From Bartonella vinsonii subsp. arupensis OK-94-513 (GTDB lineage Bacteria > Pseudomonadota > Alphaproteobacteria > Rhizobiales > Rhizobiaceae), in the NCBI RefSeq assembly GCF_000278235.1, contig NZ_JH725037.1, forward strand, positions 364,487-428,486: 64,000 nt of DNA. The letters run 5' to 3'. The notes below the pieces were generated by a model that worked only from the letters and a program-made list of their open reading frames with translations, was not told where the DNA came from and searched no databases. This document shows positions 41,894-52,295 of this stretch, one piece after another; position 1 is the first letter of the stretch; each line of letters opens with the position of its first letter. A program made the position numbers and the translations under genes.

Positions 41894-42002
41894 ATCACAA
41901 GAAAACCTTTTCCATAAAGGCCCTTATAATTTATTTTTGCAATAACTTGATATGAATTGTTATCGTACCGATGTATAGAATGAGATATAAAGGAATAAAT
42001 TT

Positions 42003-42326
42003 ATGACATGTATAAAAGTTGATAAGAGCAATTTTGAAAATGAAGTTCTAACCTCTTCCATCCCTGTTGTCGTTGATTTTTGGGCAGAGTGGTGTGGCCC
42101 TTGCAAAATGATCGCTCCAATTTTGGATGAAATTTCAGCAGAAATGCAAAATCAAATTAAAATTGCCAAAGTGAATATTGATGAAAATCCGGAATTGGCT
42201 ACCCAATATGGAGTACGCTCGATTCCTACCTTATTGATGTTTAAAAATGGAAATGTTTCATCAAATATGGTTGGAGCTGCTTCTAAGGGGCGTGTTTCTG
42301 AGTGGATCAAAGAAGGACTTGGTTAA
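42003..42326 (+). CDS. trxA: Thioredoxin 1
   Basis: A 107-residue thioredoxin with the active site [10 protein letters not shown] near residue 31 and the cis-proline loop [11 protein letters not shown] near 76. It reduces cytoplasmic disulfides with NADPH through thioredoxin reductase. Length and motifs are standard. AAAGGA lies before the ATG, and a strong terminator follows the gene. Confidence 0.97.
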   Translation: MTCIKVDKSNFENEVLTSSIPVVVDFWAEWCGPCKMIAPILDEISAEMQNQIKIAKVNIDENPELATQYGVRSIPTLLMFKNGNVSSNMVGAASKGRVSEWIKEGLG

Positions 42327-42354
42327 ATATACCTATAACGATTCTTACCATAAA

Positions 42355-42384
42355 GGAGAGGGGTATCACCTCTCCCTTTTTTTT
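42355..42384 (+). terminator. Rho-independent terminator after trxA
   Basis: GGAGAGG (42355-42361) pairs with CCTCTCC (42369-42375) around a 7-nt loop and is followed by a run of eight T at 42377-42384. It lies 29 nt after the trxA stop and ends the addB-addA-trxA transcript before the converging prfC. Confidence 0.92.
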
Positions 42385-42429
42385 GGATTTTATAAAATAG
42401 CCGCTATTTACAATAGCAAAAGCTGCTGT

Positions 42430-44007
42430 TTATTCAGAGCGGACTTGATAATCTTTAAAAGCTGAAAATTTTATTTTTGGTGCCCGTTCTGCTTCATAAT
42501 TAAGTGAGAAATGATTTTCTGCTAAAAAGACTGCATCACCATCTAAATCATGAGCAATAGCAAAGCGGTGATTGGTTAGAAATTTTTGCAATTCGTCTTT
42601 ATCTTCTGAAGAAATCCAACGGCATATGCTAAAGCGTGCCGATTCAAAATTCACTGGCAAACCATATTCTATCTTCAGTCGTTCCTTTAAAACATCAATT
42701 TGTAAAGCACCAATCACACCAATAAGAGAAGGTGATCCGTCATCAGGGATAAAGAGTTGCACCACTCCTTCTTCAGCCATTTGCTGTAAAGCATCTTTGA
42801 GTTTTTTTGCTTTCATCGGATCGCCCAAACAAACACGACGTAAAATTTCTGGCGCAAAATTTGGGACGCCTTTAAAGAGGATATCTTCCCCTTCTGTTAA
42901 GGTATCGCCAATGCGCAACGTTCCATGATTAGGAATCCCTACAATATCACCAGCATAGGCTTGATCAGCAATTTGACGCGAACGTGCAAAGAAAAATTGT
43001 GGAGCAGAAAGTGTCATCGATTTTCCTGTTCGTACCAACTTTGTCTTCATACCACGCTCAAGTGTTCCCGAACATACCCGAAAGAATGCAATACGATCGC
43101 GGTGATTGGGGTCCATATTTGCCTGAATCTTAAAAACAAATCCCGTCATTTTAGATTCCATGGCCATGACATTGCGTTGATCTGCACTCTGATCACGAGG
43201 ACTTTGACCAAAATCAATGAGCGCATTGATTAAATCACGAACACCAAAATTGCGTAAAGCTGAACCAAAATAAACTGGAGTCATATGTCCTTCACGGAAA
43301 GTTTTAAGATCAAAATTTTTGCAAGCATTTCGCGCAAGCTCTACGCTTTCGATAAAAGATAAGCGTTGGTTTTCTGGAAGCAAATTTGCAACCTCATCTG
43401 GTCCAGAAACCAACTGTTGCATTATCTCATCATCTTTTTGACGAAAACGATTATGATGAAGATCAAATGTGCCAACAAAATCTTTACCCGTACCGATTGG
43501 CCACGTTATTGGTGCGGTATCTAGTGCGAGTTTTTCTTCAATTTCATCTAAAAGTTCTATAGGATCACGTGCCTGACGATCCATTTTGTTGATAAAAGTA
43601 ACAATAGGAATATCTCGCATCCGACACACTTCAAACAATTTCAGTGTTCTAGGCTCAATTCCGCGTGCACCATCCAACACCATTACAGCACTGTCTACTG
43701 CCGTGAGAGTACGATATGTATCGTCTGCAAAATCCTCATGTCCTGGAGTATCTAGTAGATTAAAGATATGATTTTCATATTCAAACGTCATAACCGATGT
43801 TACAACCGAAATACCACGATCACGTTCAATATTCATCCAATCAGAGCGGGTTTGAATACGGTCTTTTTTTGCTTTCACCTCACCAGCAAGCTGAATCGCC
43901 CCCCCAAACAATAAAAGCTTTTCTGTCAGTGTTGTTTTACCCGCATCTGGGTGGGCAATGATTGCAAATGTGCGACGCCGCTTTACCTCTTGCACTCTCT
44001 TTTCCAT
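42430..44007 (-). CDS. prfC: Peptide chain release factor 3
   Basis: A 525-residue translational GTPase that recycles RF1 and RF2 after termination. The G-motifs are AHPDAGKTTLTEKLL (G1, near residue 17), the switch RGISVVTSVM, DTPGHEDFADDTYR (G3) and NKMDRQARDP (G4). The RF3-specific FGSALRNFGV and C-terminal NHRFAIAHDLDGDAVFLAEN are present. Its ATG overlaps the lysK stop by one nucleotide (TAATG), so it is coupled to lysK. Confidence 0.95.
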   Translation of the reverse strand: MEKRVQEVKRRRTFAIIAHPDAGKTTLTEKLLLFGGAIQLAGEVKAKKDRIQTRSDWMNIERDRGISVVTSVMTFEYENHIFNLLDTPGHEDFADDTYRTLTAVDSAVMVLDGARGIEPRTLKLFEVCRMRDIPIVTFINKMDRQARDPIELLDEIEEKLALDTAPITWPIGTGKDFVGTFDLHHNRFRQKDDEIMQQLVSGPDEVANLLPENQRLSFIESVELARNACKNFDLKTFREGHMTPVYFGSALRNFGVRDLINALIDFGQSPRDQSADQRNVMAMESKMTGFVFKIQANMDPNHRDRIAFFRVCSGTLERGMKTKLVRTGKSMTLSAPQFFFARSRQIADQAYAGDIVGIPNHGTLRIGDTLTEGEDILFKGVPNFAPEILRRVCLGDPMKAKKLKDALQQMAEEGVVQLFIPDDGSPSLIGVIGALQIDVLKERLKIEYGLPVNFESARFSICRWISSEDKDELQKFLTNHRFAIAHDLDGDAVFLAENHFSLNYEAERAPKIKFSAFKDYQVRSE

Positions 44008-45668
44008 TATTCCACCGTAGTTCGAGCAAGCGCTTCAGCAATCAATGCACGCATTTCATTAATCCCGTACAACGCAATAAATGACCCCCATCGTGGTCCT
44101 CGTTCTTGCCCTAAAAGAACCTCATACAACATTTGAAAAAACACATTTGAAACACCCGGACCCCCTTCAGGGCTTTTCTTGCTATGGTCTTGATAGCGTT
44201 CCGTTAGACGTGCAACATCAAGAAGCACATTTTGAAGCGTGTTTCCATCAGCAGTTTCAGGCAAACTGGCTAATTTTTCATCTATTTGCACTAACGTTGC
44301 ACGCTCACAGTCATCAGGAATGCGAAATTTTTTATTTGGTTTAACAAAAAGTTCAAAATATTTAATGGCAAATTGCACCAATTGATCAAGTGCTGGATAA
44401 GTTTGTGGATTGGCTCCTTTAGCATAGCGAGAAATAAAGCCCCAAAGAACCTCTTTATTCTCAGCATTTGAAGCACTTACCAAATTCAGGAGCATAGCAA
44501 AGGATACAGGCAAATCAACTTGTGGAGGGCAACCACTATGGATATGCCATACAGGATTATTAAGCCGCTCTTTCCATTCTTGACGCCCATAGGCTGAAAG
44601 ATGCGCGTAATATTCATCAACCGCTTTTGGAATAACATCAAAATAAAGCCTTTTTGCTGTTTTTGGCTTTGAAAACATATAAAGCCCTAAACTTTCCGTT
44701 GGAGCATATGTTAACCACTCATCAATGGTTAAGCCATTTCCTTTAGATTTAGAAATTTTTTGCCCCTTATCATCCAAAAAGAGCTCATAATTAAATCCTT
44801 CTGGTGGATTTCCACCAAGCACTTTGCAAATTTTAGAAGAAAGAGTGGTGGAATCGATAAGATCTTTTCCCGCCATTTCATAATCAATGCCAAGTGCTTT
44901 CCAACGCATCGCCCAATCTACTTTCCATTGACATTTAACCTTGCCCCCTGTGACCTCCGTTTCAATGGTTTCTCCCGTTTCAGGCTCAATATAGGTGACA
45001 GTACCTTTTTCAACATTACGAGCAATCATCGGAACTTGTAATACTTTTCCAGAAAATGGAGAAATCGGTAAAAAGAGGGAATAAGTAGCCTGACGTTCCT
45101 CACCCAATGTTGGCAAAACAATTGCCATTACTTTGTCATAACAGGCAAGTATTTTTAAAAGTGTTTCATCAAAACGACCAGAAGTATAATAATCTGTCGC
45201 GCTAGCAAATTCATAATCAAAACCAAAACGATCAAGAAAAGCGCGTAAACGCGCATTATTTGCTGCTCCAAAAGAAGGATAAGTATCCCCAAAAGGATCT
45301 GGTACGCAGCTGAGTGGTTGACCAAGATAATTTTCCATTTTTTCACGGTCAGGCACATTATCAGGAACCTTACGCAAACCATCCATATCATCAGAAAAAC
45401 AAAGAAGCTTTGTTTTTACTTTATTCTCAGTGAGAATATGGAAAGCATGACGCACCATGGTTGTACGCGCCACTTCCCCAAAGGTACCAATATGCGGTAA
45501 ACCGGAAGGACCATAACCTGTTTCAAATATTACACTCTCTGGATACCCTGTTTTTTCATATCGTTTGATAATCTTGCGTGCTTCTTCAAATGGCCAAACT
45601 TTCGATTGAACAGCGGCCTCTCTTAATTCTGGTGTAAGGCTAAGGGCATCATACGGATCACGCATCAT
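44007..45668 (-). CDS. lysK: Class I lysyl-tRNA synthetase
   Basis: A 553-residue class I LysRS, the archaeal-type enzyme used by many alphaproteobacteria and spirochaetes instead of class II LysS. The HIGH-like motif is [18 protein letters not shown] near residue 50 and the KMSKS-like motif is [16 protein letters not shown] near residue 303. It charges tRNA-Lys. The length is near the usual 520-550. prfC follows on the same strand with a 1-nt overlap, giving a two-gene translation unit. No lysS was seen in the window. Confidence 0.95.
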   Translation of the reverse strand: MMRDPYDALSLTPELREAAVQSKVWPFEEARKIIKRYEKTGYPESVIFETGYGPSGLPHIGTFGEVARTTMVRHAFHILTENKVKTKLLCFSDDMDGLRKVPDNVPDREKMENYLGQPLSCVPDPFGDTYPSFGAANNARLRAFLDRFGFDYEFASATDYYTSGRFDETLLKILACYDKVMAIVLPTLGEERQATYSLFLPISPFSGKVLQVPMIARNVEKGTVTYIEPETGETIETEVTGGKVKCQWKVDWAMRWKALGIDYEMAGKDLIDSTTLSSKICKVLGGNPPEGFNYELFLDDKGQKISKSKGNGLTIDEWLTYAPTESLGLYMFSKPKTAKRLYFDVIPKAVDEYYAHLSAYGRQEWKERLNNPVWHIHSGCPPQVDLPVSFAMLLNLVSASNAENKEVLWGFISRYAKGANPQTYPALDQLVQFAIKYFELFVKPNKKFRIPDDCERATLVQIDEKLASLPETADGNTLQNVLLDVARLTERYQDHSKKSPEGGPGVSNVFFQMLYEVLLGQERGPRWGSFIALYGINEMRALIAEALARTTVE

Positions 45669-45840
45669 CTTCTTTATCCTAAAATTAAATTCTTTAATGG
45701 CTTGGTGTATGGTGATTGAACTTATTCGTCAATAATAGTGCGCTAAAATCTTCTTAATTATGCTCTTGTTATGATCAGTATCTGCCCTATTCTTCCCATT
45801 GTGTCCTCTTTTATTTTTATATTAATGAAGTATAAGTATT

Positions 45841-45990
45841 ATGAACCGTAATTTACTCATTTTGATTATTGGTATTTTAACTGCCATTATTCTAGGTTTT
45901 TCCTATTACACGTATCAGCAAGAAAAAAAATCCTCTAGCATCGAGCTAAAAATAGGACAATTAACCTATTTGCAAACACCAATAAGTTAG
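45841..45990 (+). CDS. 49-residue single-pass membrane microprotein
   Basis: The ORF ATG 45841 to TAG 45990 encodes MNRNLLILIIGILTAIILGF, then SYYTYQQEKKSSSIELKIGQ and a nine-residue tail. This is one transmembrane helix followed by a short periplasmic or cytoplasmic segment with an E-L/I-x-I-G motif. I recall very similar small hypothetical proteins (N-terminal helix, YxxYQE linker, (E/I)-I-x-I-G-K end) across alphaproteobacteria, which supports it as real. The role is unknown. It lies between the divergent lysK promoter and the converging argG. The ribosome binding site is weak (GAAG). Confidence 0.7.
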   Translation: MNRNLLILIIGILTAIILGFSYYTYQQEKKSSSIELKIGQLTYLQTPIS

Positions 45991-46016
45991 AAAAATGACA
46001 AAATTAAATATTTTAT

Positions 46017-46034
46017 ATAAAAGAGCTCTTTTAT
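46017..46034. terminator. Palindromic hairpin between microprotein gene and argG
   Basis: An 18-bp perfect palindrome with core AAAAGAGCTCTTTT lies between two converging genes. It can form a small hairpin with T-runs on either strand and may end transcription from both sides. It lacks a real loop, so the stem would open at the centre; the call is moderate. Confidence 0.45.
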
Positions 46035-46063
46035 TATATTTAAGGGCTATTTTATAGGATTAT

Positions 46064-47290
46064 TTATTTACATACCAACGAACGCGCTGCCAATGTGCGC
46101 AAACGCAGGGCATTTAATTTAATGAAGCCAGCAGCATCTTGTTGATCATAGGCGCCTTCATCATCCTCAAAAGTTACCAATTTACTAGAATAAAGTGACT
46201 TTTTGCTTTGACGTCCTTCAACAATCACATTACCTTTATAAAGTTTTAATGTAACTTCACCTTCAACATTTTCTTGGGATAAATCAATTGCAGCCTGCAA
46301 CATTTTGCGTTCAGGTGAAAACCAAAAGCCATAATAAATAAGCTCTGCATAACGCGGCATCAATTCATCTTTCAAATGCGCTGCTCCCCGATCCAATGTG
46401 AGAGACTCCATCGCACGGTGAGCCGTCAAGAGAATAGTTCCTCCTGGCGTCTCATAAATGCCACGTGATTTCATACCAACAAAACGATTTTCTACCAAAT
46501 CTAACCGACCGATACCATTGTCTCGTCCATAACTATTCAATTCAGAAAGTAAATTCGCGGGAGATAAATTTTTCCCATTGATGGAAATGGCATCACCTTT
46601 TTTAAAGCCAATAGTGATTCTGGTAGCTTTATCTGGAGCATCTTCCGGTGAAAGCGTACGCATATGCACATATTCAGGAGCAGGAAATGCTGGATCTTCC
46701 AAAATTTTTCCTTCTGATGATGAATGCAATAAATTTGCATCCACAGAAAAAGGTGCCTCACCTTGCTTATCCTTTTCTACCGGTATTTGATGTACATGTG
46801 CAAAATCAATCAAATCCGTCCGACTTTTAAAAGACCAATCACGCCATGGAGCAATAATTTTGATATCAGGATTAAGTGCATAAGCAGAAAGCTCAAAGCG
46901 TACTTGATCGTTACCTTTTCCTGTTGCTCCATGAGCAATTGCATCTGCTTTAGTTTCTTTGGCAATTTCAATAAGACGCTTTGCAATAAGTGGACGGGCA
47001 ATTGATGTCCCTAAAAGATAGGTCCCTTCATAAACTGCATTAGCGCGAAACATCGGAAATACAAAATTACGTACAAATTCTTCACGTAAATCTTCAATAT
47101 AGATTTCTTTAACACCAAGTATTTCAGCTTTATGACGGGCAAGTGTTAACTCTTCCCCCTGTCCCAAATCGGCTGTAAAAGTTACAACTTCAACACCTAG
47201 TTCGCTTTGCAACCATTTAAGAATAATAGATGTATCTAATCCCCCTGAATAAGCTAAAACAACTTTCTTTACATTTTTGTATTTTTTCAT
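46064..47290 (-). CDS. argG: Argininosuccinate synthase
   Basis: A 408-residue ATP-dependent ligase joining citrulline and aspartate in arginine biosynthesis. The PP-loop motif [17 protein letters not shown] is near residue 11; [13 protein letters not shown] and [17 protein letters not shown] are family signatures. Length is standard. It is monocistronic in appearance. The nearest gene on its strand downstream is lysK, separated by the convergent microprotein gene. Confidence 0.96.
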   Translation of the reverse strand: MKKYKNVKKVVLAYSGGLDTSIILKWLQSELGVEVVTFTADLGQGEELTLARHKAEILGVKEIYIEDLREEFVRNFVFPMFRANAVYEGTYLLGTSIARPLIAKRLIEIAKETKADAIAHGATGKGNDQVRFELSAYALNPDIKIIAPWRDWSFKSRTDLIDFAHVHQIPVEKDKQGEAPFSVDANLLHSSSEGKILEDPAFPAPEYVHMRTLSPEDAPDKATRITIGFKKGDAISINGKNLSPANLLSELNSYGRDNGIGRLDLVENRFVGMKSRGIYETPGGTILLTAHRAMESLTLDRGAAHLKDELMPRYAELIYYGFWFSPERKMLQAAIDLSQENVEGEVTLKLYKGNVIVEGRQSKKSLYSSKLVTFEDDEGAYDQQDAAGFIKLNALRLRTLAARSLVCK

Positions 47291-47466
47291 TTTAAAGCTC
47301 TATATGGTTCGCTTTCTTTTCTTGTATTCAGAAATAAAAACGATATAAGCAGTATAAAAATAATTTCTCTTTAAGCAACATTAAAAAGACGCAAAAAAAT
47401 GTAAGTGGATATGTCTTTGTCAGGGGTGCAATGGTAAGCACCGCTTACAAATAAGAGGAGATTTAC

Positions 47467-48105
47467 GTGTCATTTCTACCAGAGTGGTCTGTTGTCGTAC
47501 AATTTTCTTTAGCATCGCTGATTTTAGCACTCATTCCAGGACCTGATATCATGCTATCAGTAGGCCGTACTATTGCACAGAGCAAAAAAGCTGGGATCAT
47601 GTGCGCTTTAGGGAGTGCAACAGGTTTTGCCATTCAGGTGACTGCTGTAGCGCTCGGTTTATCGGCGCTTATTTTTGCTTCGCCACGCGCTTTTTTTCTC
47701 CTCAAAATTGGAGGAGCTTTTTATCTTTTATGGCTTTCCTTGCAAGCATTATGTAAAAAATCAACATTTTCTCTCAATAAAACATCTCAAAAGCGTCAAA
47801 GCCTTAGACGTCATTATTTTGCCGGTATTGGAATTAATCTCTTAAATCCTAAAGTTATTCTTTTCAACGTAACTTTCTTACCACAATTTATTCATGCGAA
47901 TGATCCCATGGCTACACAGAAATTACTCATTTTAGGGCTTTCTTATATCCCTATTTCTCTACCAATTACGATTTCTATGGTTTTTATGGCTCATAAACTT
48001 ACCCAGAACCTTAAAAAAAATCCCTCTTATATCCGTTTTTTAGATTGGTGTATGGCAAGTATTTTTACCAGTTTTGCTTTACATCTTCTTATCATACAAG
48101 ATTAA
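47467..48105 (+). CDS. LysE/RhtB-family amino acid exporter
   Basis: A 212-residue integral membrane protein. The N-terminal [26 protein letters not shown] carries the P-G-P-D/N motif of the LysE superfamily near residue 24-28 and is followed by about five more hydrophobic helices, including [22 protein letters not shown] near residue 120. Members export basic amino acids, threonine or homoserine lactones; the substrate is not inferable. The start is GTG 47467 with GAGGAG 7-12 nt before. The 3' end overlaps the converging rlmN by four nucleotides. Confidence 0.88.
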   Translation: MSFLPEWSVVVQFSLASLILALIPGPDIMLSVGRTIAQSKKAGIMCALGSATGFAIQVTAVALGLSALIFASPRAFFLLKIGGAFYLLWLSLQALCKKSTFSLNKTSQKRQSLRRHYFAGIGINLLNPKVILFNVTFLPQFIHANDPMATQKLLILGLSYIPISLPITISMVFMAHKLTQNLKKNPSYIRFLDWCMASIFTSFALHLLIIQD

Positions 48106-49337
48106 AGCTCTTTAGTGCCAGCTCCACATTCAAGTTGAAAACGTTCAGATTTTCGTAAACGCTCTGAAGCCGATTTAAGCTGACCACACGCAGCCAAAAT
48201 ATCACGCCCGCGAGGTATCCGAATAGGTGAAGCATAACCTGCTCGATTAACCACATCAGCAAAACGCTCAATTTGTTCCCAATCAGAACATTGATAATTA
48301 CTTCCAGGCCATGGATTAAAAGGGATCAAATTAATTTTCGCAGGTATCCCTTCCAATAATTGAATCAATCGCTTCGCATCATCCAAACTATCATTGATAT
48401 CTTTCAGCATAACATATTCAAATGTAATGCGCTTTGCATTAGAAAGACCAGGATAATTACGACAAGCATCCATTAATAATGCAAGAGGATACTTCTTATT
48501 AATAGGAACAAGCATATCCCGTAGTGTATCATGCACTGCGTGAAGTGAAATTGCTAACATAACTCCAATTTCTTCACCAGTTCGGATAATTCCAGGAACA
48601 ACCCCACTTGTTGAAAGCGTAATTCGACGTTTTGATAAAGAAAGCCCCTCTCCATCAGAAGCGATCAATAAAGCTTTTTTCACTGCTTCAAAATTATATA
48701 GTGGTTCGCCCATCCCCATCATAACAATATTGGTGATTTTACGCCCTTCAACCGGAACAATTGCCCCATCGGGAGTATTCTTATCAGGAAAATCACCTAA
48801 ACAATCACGTGCAACCAATAATTGCGCTAAAATTTCTTCTGCTGTCAAATTACGAACAAGTACTTGCGTTCCCGTATGGCAAAAAGAACAAGTTAACGTA
48901 CATCCTACCTGCGATGAAAGACATAAAGTACCACGCCCTTCTTCAGGGATATAAACCGTTTCAATTTCAACAGGCCTTCCTGCCCCACGAGCTGGAAAAC
49001 GCAATAGCCATTTGCGTGTTCCATCCTTTGATATTTGTTCTCCAACAATTTCCGGACGTGCAATGGAAAAATGACTTTTAAGCATTTCTTGCATGGATTT
49101 AGAAATATTCAGCATCTCATCAAAATTTGAAACGCCACGCACATAAAGCCAATGCCAGAGCTGGCGTACACGCATACGCGTTTGGCGCTCTGGCACACCA
49201 ATTGTCTTTAAAGCGTGCATCATTTCGTCTTGTGATAAGCCAATTAAAGAGAGCTTAGAGCTCTCCTCTACGATAACAGTATCTGTTTTTCGTGCTAGAC
49301 ATGCACCGACTGGTCTAAGGTCATATGAAATGGCCAT
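48102..49337 (-). CDS. rlmN: Dual-specificity RNA methyltransferase RlmN
   Basis: A 411-residue radical-SAM enzyme that makes m2A2503 in 23S rRNA and m2A37 in some tRNAs. The radical SAM motif is [11 protein letters not shown] (CxxxCxxC) near residue 145; [21 protein letters not shown] and [11 protein letters not shown] follow. A C-terminal Cys in [11 protein letters not shown] fits the methyl-carrying cysteine. The N-terminal helical domain ([12 protein letters not shown]) is present. The 3' end overlaps the LysE-family gene on the opposite strand. Confidence 0.95.
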   Translation of the reverse strand: MAISYDLRPVGACLARKTDTVIVEESSKLSLIGLSQDEMMHALKTIGVPERQTRMRVRQLWHWLYVRGVSNFDEMLNISKSMQEMLKSHFSIARPEIVGEQISKDGTRKWLLRFPARGAGRPVEIETVYIPEEGRGTLCLSSQVGCTLTCSFCHTGTQVLVRNLTAEEILAQLLVARDCLGDFPDKNTPDGAIVPVEGRKITNIVMMGMGEPLYNFEAVKKALLIASDGEGLSLSKRRITLSTSGVVPGIIRTGEEIGVMLAISLHAVHDTLRDMLVPINKKYPLALLMDACRNYPGLSNAKRITFEYVMLKDINDSLDDAKRLIQLLEGIPAKINLIPFNPWPGSNYQCSDWEQIERFADVVNRAGYASPIRIPRGRDILAACGQLKSASERLRKSERFQLECGAGTKEL

Positions 49338-49378
49338 TGTTTTCCAATTTATATCACGAATTTAGAGTTATAGAAACC

Positions 49379-49888
49379 TCAATGGCACTTCTGGACCGCA
49401 TTTAATGCAGCAGTTATCCCTTTTAAGGAATAAGTATAGGTGGTATGGGTTCCTCGTTTTGAGAGTGCTTTCACCGTCATACTCATTCCAGAACGCATAG
49501 CAGAAACAAGTTGCTTTTCTAGCGCTGCTGATGCCAACCAAGCTGATGAATCCTTCGTAAAAAAATCAAAATCCATATTTCCAATGGTCACAGTAACTTT
49601 TGACCCTTCTTTAAGTGTATAACCAGCCATAAATTGTGGTTCAAACGAGATAGGCGAATCCGAACGCTTGGTAACCAAAAAGAAATTATCACCATGATTA
49701 ACTGTCGTTGGAAGTGCTTCCAAGGGAACCGATAACACATAGCAAATTGTATTTTTTGGTGATTTATAAGAATAGGCCCCCCACGCCTCAAACTGATTCA
49801 AACGGCTTGGCGTTTGTGCACAAGCTGTTCCGAAAGTAACCAGAACCATTATAGAGGCAGCAATAACAGTCTTTTCAAACATTTTCAT
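49379..49888 (-). CDS. Invasion-associated locus B (IalB) family protein
   Basis: A 169-residue secreted protein. The signal peptide is about residues 1-24 (VIAASIMVLVTFGTACA). The mature part has the IalB-family layout: an early AWGAYSY, Cys49 in NTICYVLSVP, KEGSKVTVTIGNMDFDFF in the middle, and a second Cys168 at the C-terminus, so a disulfide is likely. IalB of Bartonella bacilliformis is tied to erythrocyte invasion; this is a family member, not necessarily ialB itself, as such genomes have more than one and free-living Rhizobiales have homologues. rlmN follows on the same strand after 41 nt. Confidence 0.85.
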   Translation of the reverse strand: MKMFEKTVIAASIMVLVTFGTACAQTPSRLNQFEAWGAYSYKSPKNTICYVLSVPLEALPTTVNHGDNFFLVTKRSDSPISFEPQFMAGYTLKEGSKVTVTIGNMDFDFFTKDSSAWLASAALEKQLVSAMRSGMSMTVKALSKRGTHTTYTYSLKGITAALNAVQKCH

Positions 49889-50648
49889 TTAGCTCACTTC
49901 TTTAGTCTCTAACAAGATTCCCTTCACGAGAAAAGCTCAACAAAAGCTCGTCAATGCTCTAATTTAATCGTCCTCATCCTCTCAACAAGTGAAATGTTTT
50001 CACCTCAAACAGAAAAGATTTTTACGTTTTATTTCGACTCTTTGGTTGCTACTAAATATAGAATTTTTATTCAATAACCAGATTGTGAAAAAGAACATCT
50101 TGATTTTATGCTACAAATTCTATTTGTCGTGTAAAAATTCTCTCTTTAGGCAACCAAACTTCAAAATAGAGTGCGAATATAGCATCCCCCTGTTAAGAAA
50201 TAAATTAAGCTCCTATACCATTGGTAGTTTTTTGTAAAACAAAGAATATCCTTCATTTCACAGCCTTTCGGATATCATCTATGAATTTAACACACTTAAC
50301 TCATTTGCGTTAATAAAAATCACAAAATATTCACCCTTCCACAAATTATAGCGTGTCCATACCTCGTATTCAATACCGTTTAGACACTGCCTTTTACACT
50401 CTTCAAACCATTTTGATTGATGAAAAAATCCACTTCATAGATAAATTAAAAGACCTAAAAGCATGATAATGAATGCTGCATACTGAAAAAAATTAGGGGG
50501 AGTGCCGTTTCTTTAACTAAAGTTCCTGCTCTAGATTTTTTTTCAAAACCATATGGATATTATCAGTGGTTCTTAAGCTCTTTAAGCGCAGGCTATATCA
50601 TTTTAAACGCCCTCTGTGGTACACTGTCTACAATGCACCACATCGTTT
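49889..50648. other. Intergenic region between IalB-family gene and ptsN
   Basis: About 760 AT-rich nucleotides with no ORF of protein-like composition and no clear hairpin terminator. The upstream side holds the promoter of the IalB-family gene. I see nothing else supported in it. Confidence 0.5.
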
Positions 50649-51113
50649 TTAAGCTGCATGTGATTCTGAATTCTGAATTAATAAAGCATACAGTGCACGA
50701 GCATCATGCGTATTGCGTAATTTTTGAACAACATCAACATGACGCAAAACACGTGCAATCTGCGATAAAGCTTTCAAGTGATCTGCACCAGCATTCTCAG
50801 GCGCTAAAAGGAGAAAAATAAGATCAATAGGCTCATCATCAAGAGCTTCAAAATCAACAGGGCTTTCAAGGCGCGCAAATATACCCATGATTCGATGAAT
50901 ATCAGGCAATTTCCCATGAGGAATCGCAATACCACCACCCAAACCCGTTGAACCCAGTTTTTCACGTTGCAAAACAATATCAAAAATCACACGTTCACTA
51001 AGACCTGTCAGCTCAGCAGCTTTTTCGGACAAAATTTGCAAAACTTGTTTCTTCGAATTCGCTTTAAGAGCCGGAATAATTGCTTCCGGTGCAATTAACT
51101 CACTCAAATTCAT
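50649..51113 (-). CDS. ptsN: Nitrogen-PTS EIIA component PtsN
   Basis: A 154-residue EIIA-Ntr protein, phosphorylated on His in the motif GGGIAIPHGKL near residue 63 by the PtsP-NPr relay. It regulates potassium, nitrogen or carbon functions rather than sugar uptake. The segments ISELIAPEAIIPALKANSKKQ and LVLLAPENAGADHLKALSQIARVL fit (the latter begins FLLLAPENAGADH). In Rhizobiales the gene usually follows lptB-rpoN-hpf; here rpoN and hpf are not between lptB and ptsN, where there is a long non-coding gap instead. Confidence 0.93.
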   Translation of the reverse strand: MNLSELIAPEAIIPALKANSKKQVLQILSEKAAELTGLSERVIFDIVLQREKLGSTGLGGGIAIPHGKLPDIHRIMGIFARLESPVDFEALDDEPIDLIFLLLAPENAGADHLKALSQIARVLRHVDVVQKLRNTHDARALYALLIQNSESHAA

Positions 51114-52295
51114 ATTTTAATTTTCCTTTTACACACTCAAATGCTCACCAGTAAACCTGTAAACACTATGAATCCTTGAAGTTTCTTTCACTTTCTTGCA
51201 TCATCGCATGTGATTTTATTTTCCAATTTATGACGGGTGATGGCTAAATTCATCTCACTATCAGTGCAACAATAAATAGTTACTCAGCTCCTCATTAACA
51301 GCATGAGAAAACAAAGAAATGAAATTGTTCGTAAAATTTAATCTTCCTACGATATTGGCAAAGGTATTGTTCGTAAATTTATCAACCTTTTGATCACAAG
51401 AGTTCGTATATCATTTCTCATCAGATCTTCCTCTTCTTTTTAAAACCTAGCTCCTCATAAAATGAGAAGTATATCGAGGTAAAATGGCTTTTCATTTTGA
51501 TAACCACCGTGCAGCTTGAATACTGTCCGACTACAACGATCTAAAAAGCTTTAAGTCGTTCAACAGTTATTTTAAAGGGATTCACATATTCAGATTAACA
51601 CCCGCTGCCGTGCACCTGCTTTTAAATGCGCAATGCAAACCAACAAAATATCACAAATCTTTTTTGACAACCGTAATATATAATCCATGGTGCCACCCTC
51701 AAATATCCTAAACAGCGCCATTGATATGTTATTTGATTCGACAGAAAAAGTGTTATTAATACTCTCTCTTTCCCAATAACACGCGCATTTATTATTTATA
51801 GCCCCGTTTATCATTCATTATCAGGTTAATCTAGTGATATCTTTTCCATGGTATAATCAAAAGCGAACTAAATCTATAAATATGGTAAAATCACCCCATC
51901 TTGTTGAGGATTTTTTCAACATTCAGCAAAAATTCAGTTTAAGGTGATAATCATAAAAAAAGTTTTGGCACAAATAAGGAGATTCTCAATAATAACCCAA
52001 GAAATAGAGACCCCGTTGCATTAACAAAACTAAAAAACACCCATGCTCTTTTTTCCCTATACTACTGTATCTTTTGTTTTATTTAAAGCTCTTTTAATAA
52101 CATAATCATAACTTCCCCAACCTATTAATAATTGTTCTTGGTTATACAATGGGATTCATCTCTATAATTATGATTAAGAATCAAAATAAAGTTTTATTTT
52201 CCCCTGTATAATGCATTTGATTTCCTGAATCTTCAAGAATGGCATTTGTATTCATTATATCCCCTTTAAGATAAAGACTCATTGAAACTGTGAAA
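51114..52295. other. Large gap between lptB and ptsN where rpoN and hpf are expected
   Basis: About 1180 nt with no supported gene. In most Rhizobiales lptB is followed on the same strand by rpoN (sigma-54), hpf (hibernation factor) and ptsN. I could not recognise remnants of either protein in the minus-strand frames. A 24-codon ORF (52255 down to 52181) with AGGGGA before its ATG follows lptB closely, but it resembles nothing I know. The gap is probably decayed sequence after loss of both genes. Confidence 0.55.

Noticed and set aside
51590..51814. 74-codon minus-strand ORF between lptB and ptsN
   Set aside because: There is no resemblance to HPF, RpoN or any family I know, and codon use does not differ from random AT-rich sequence.
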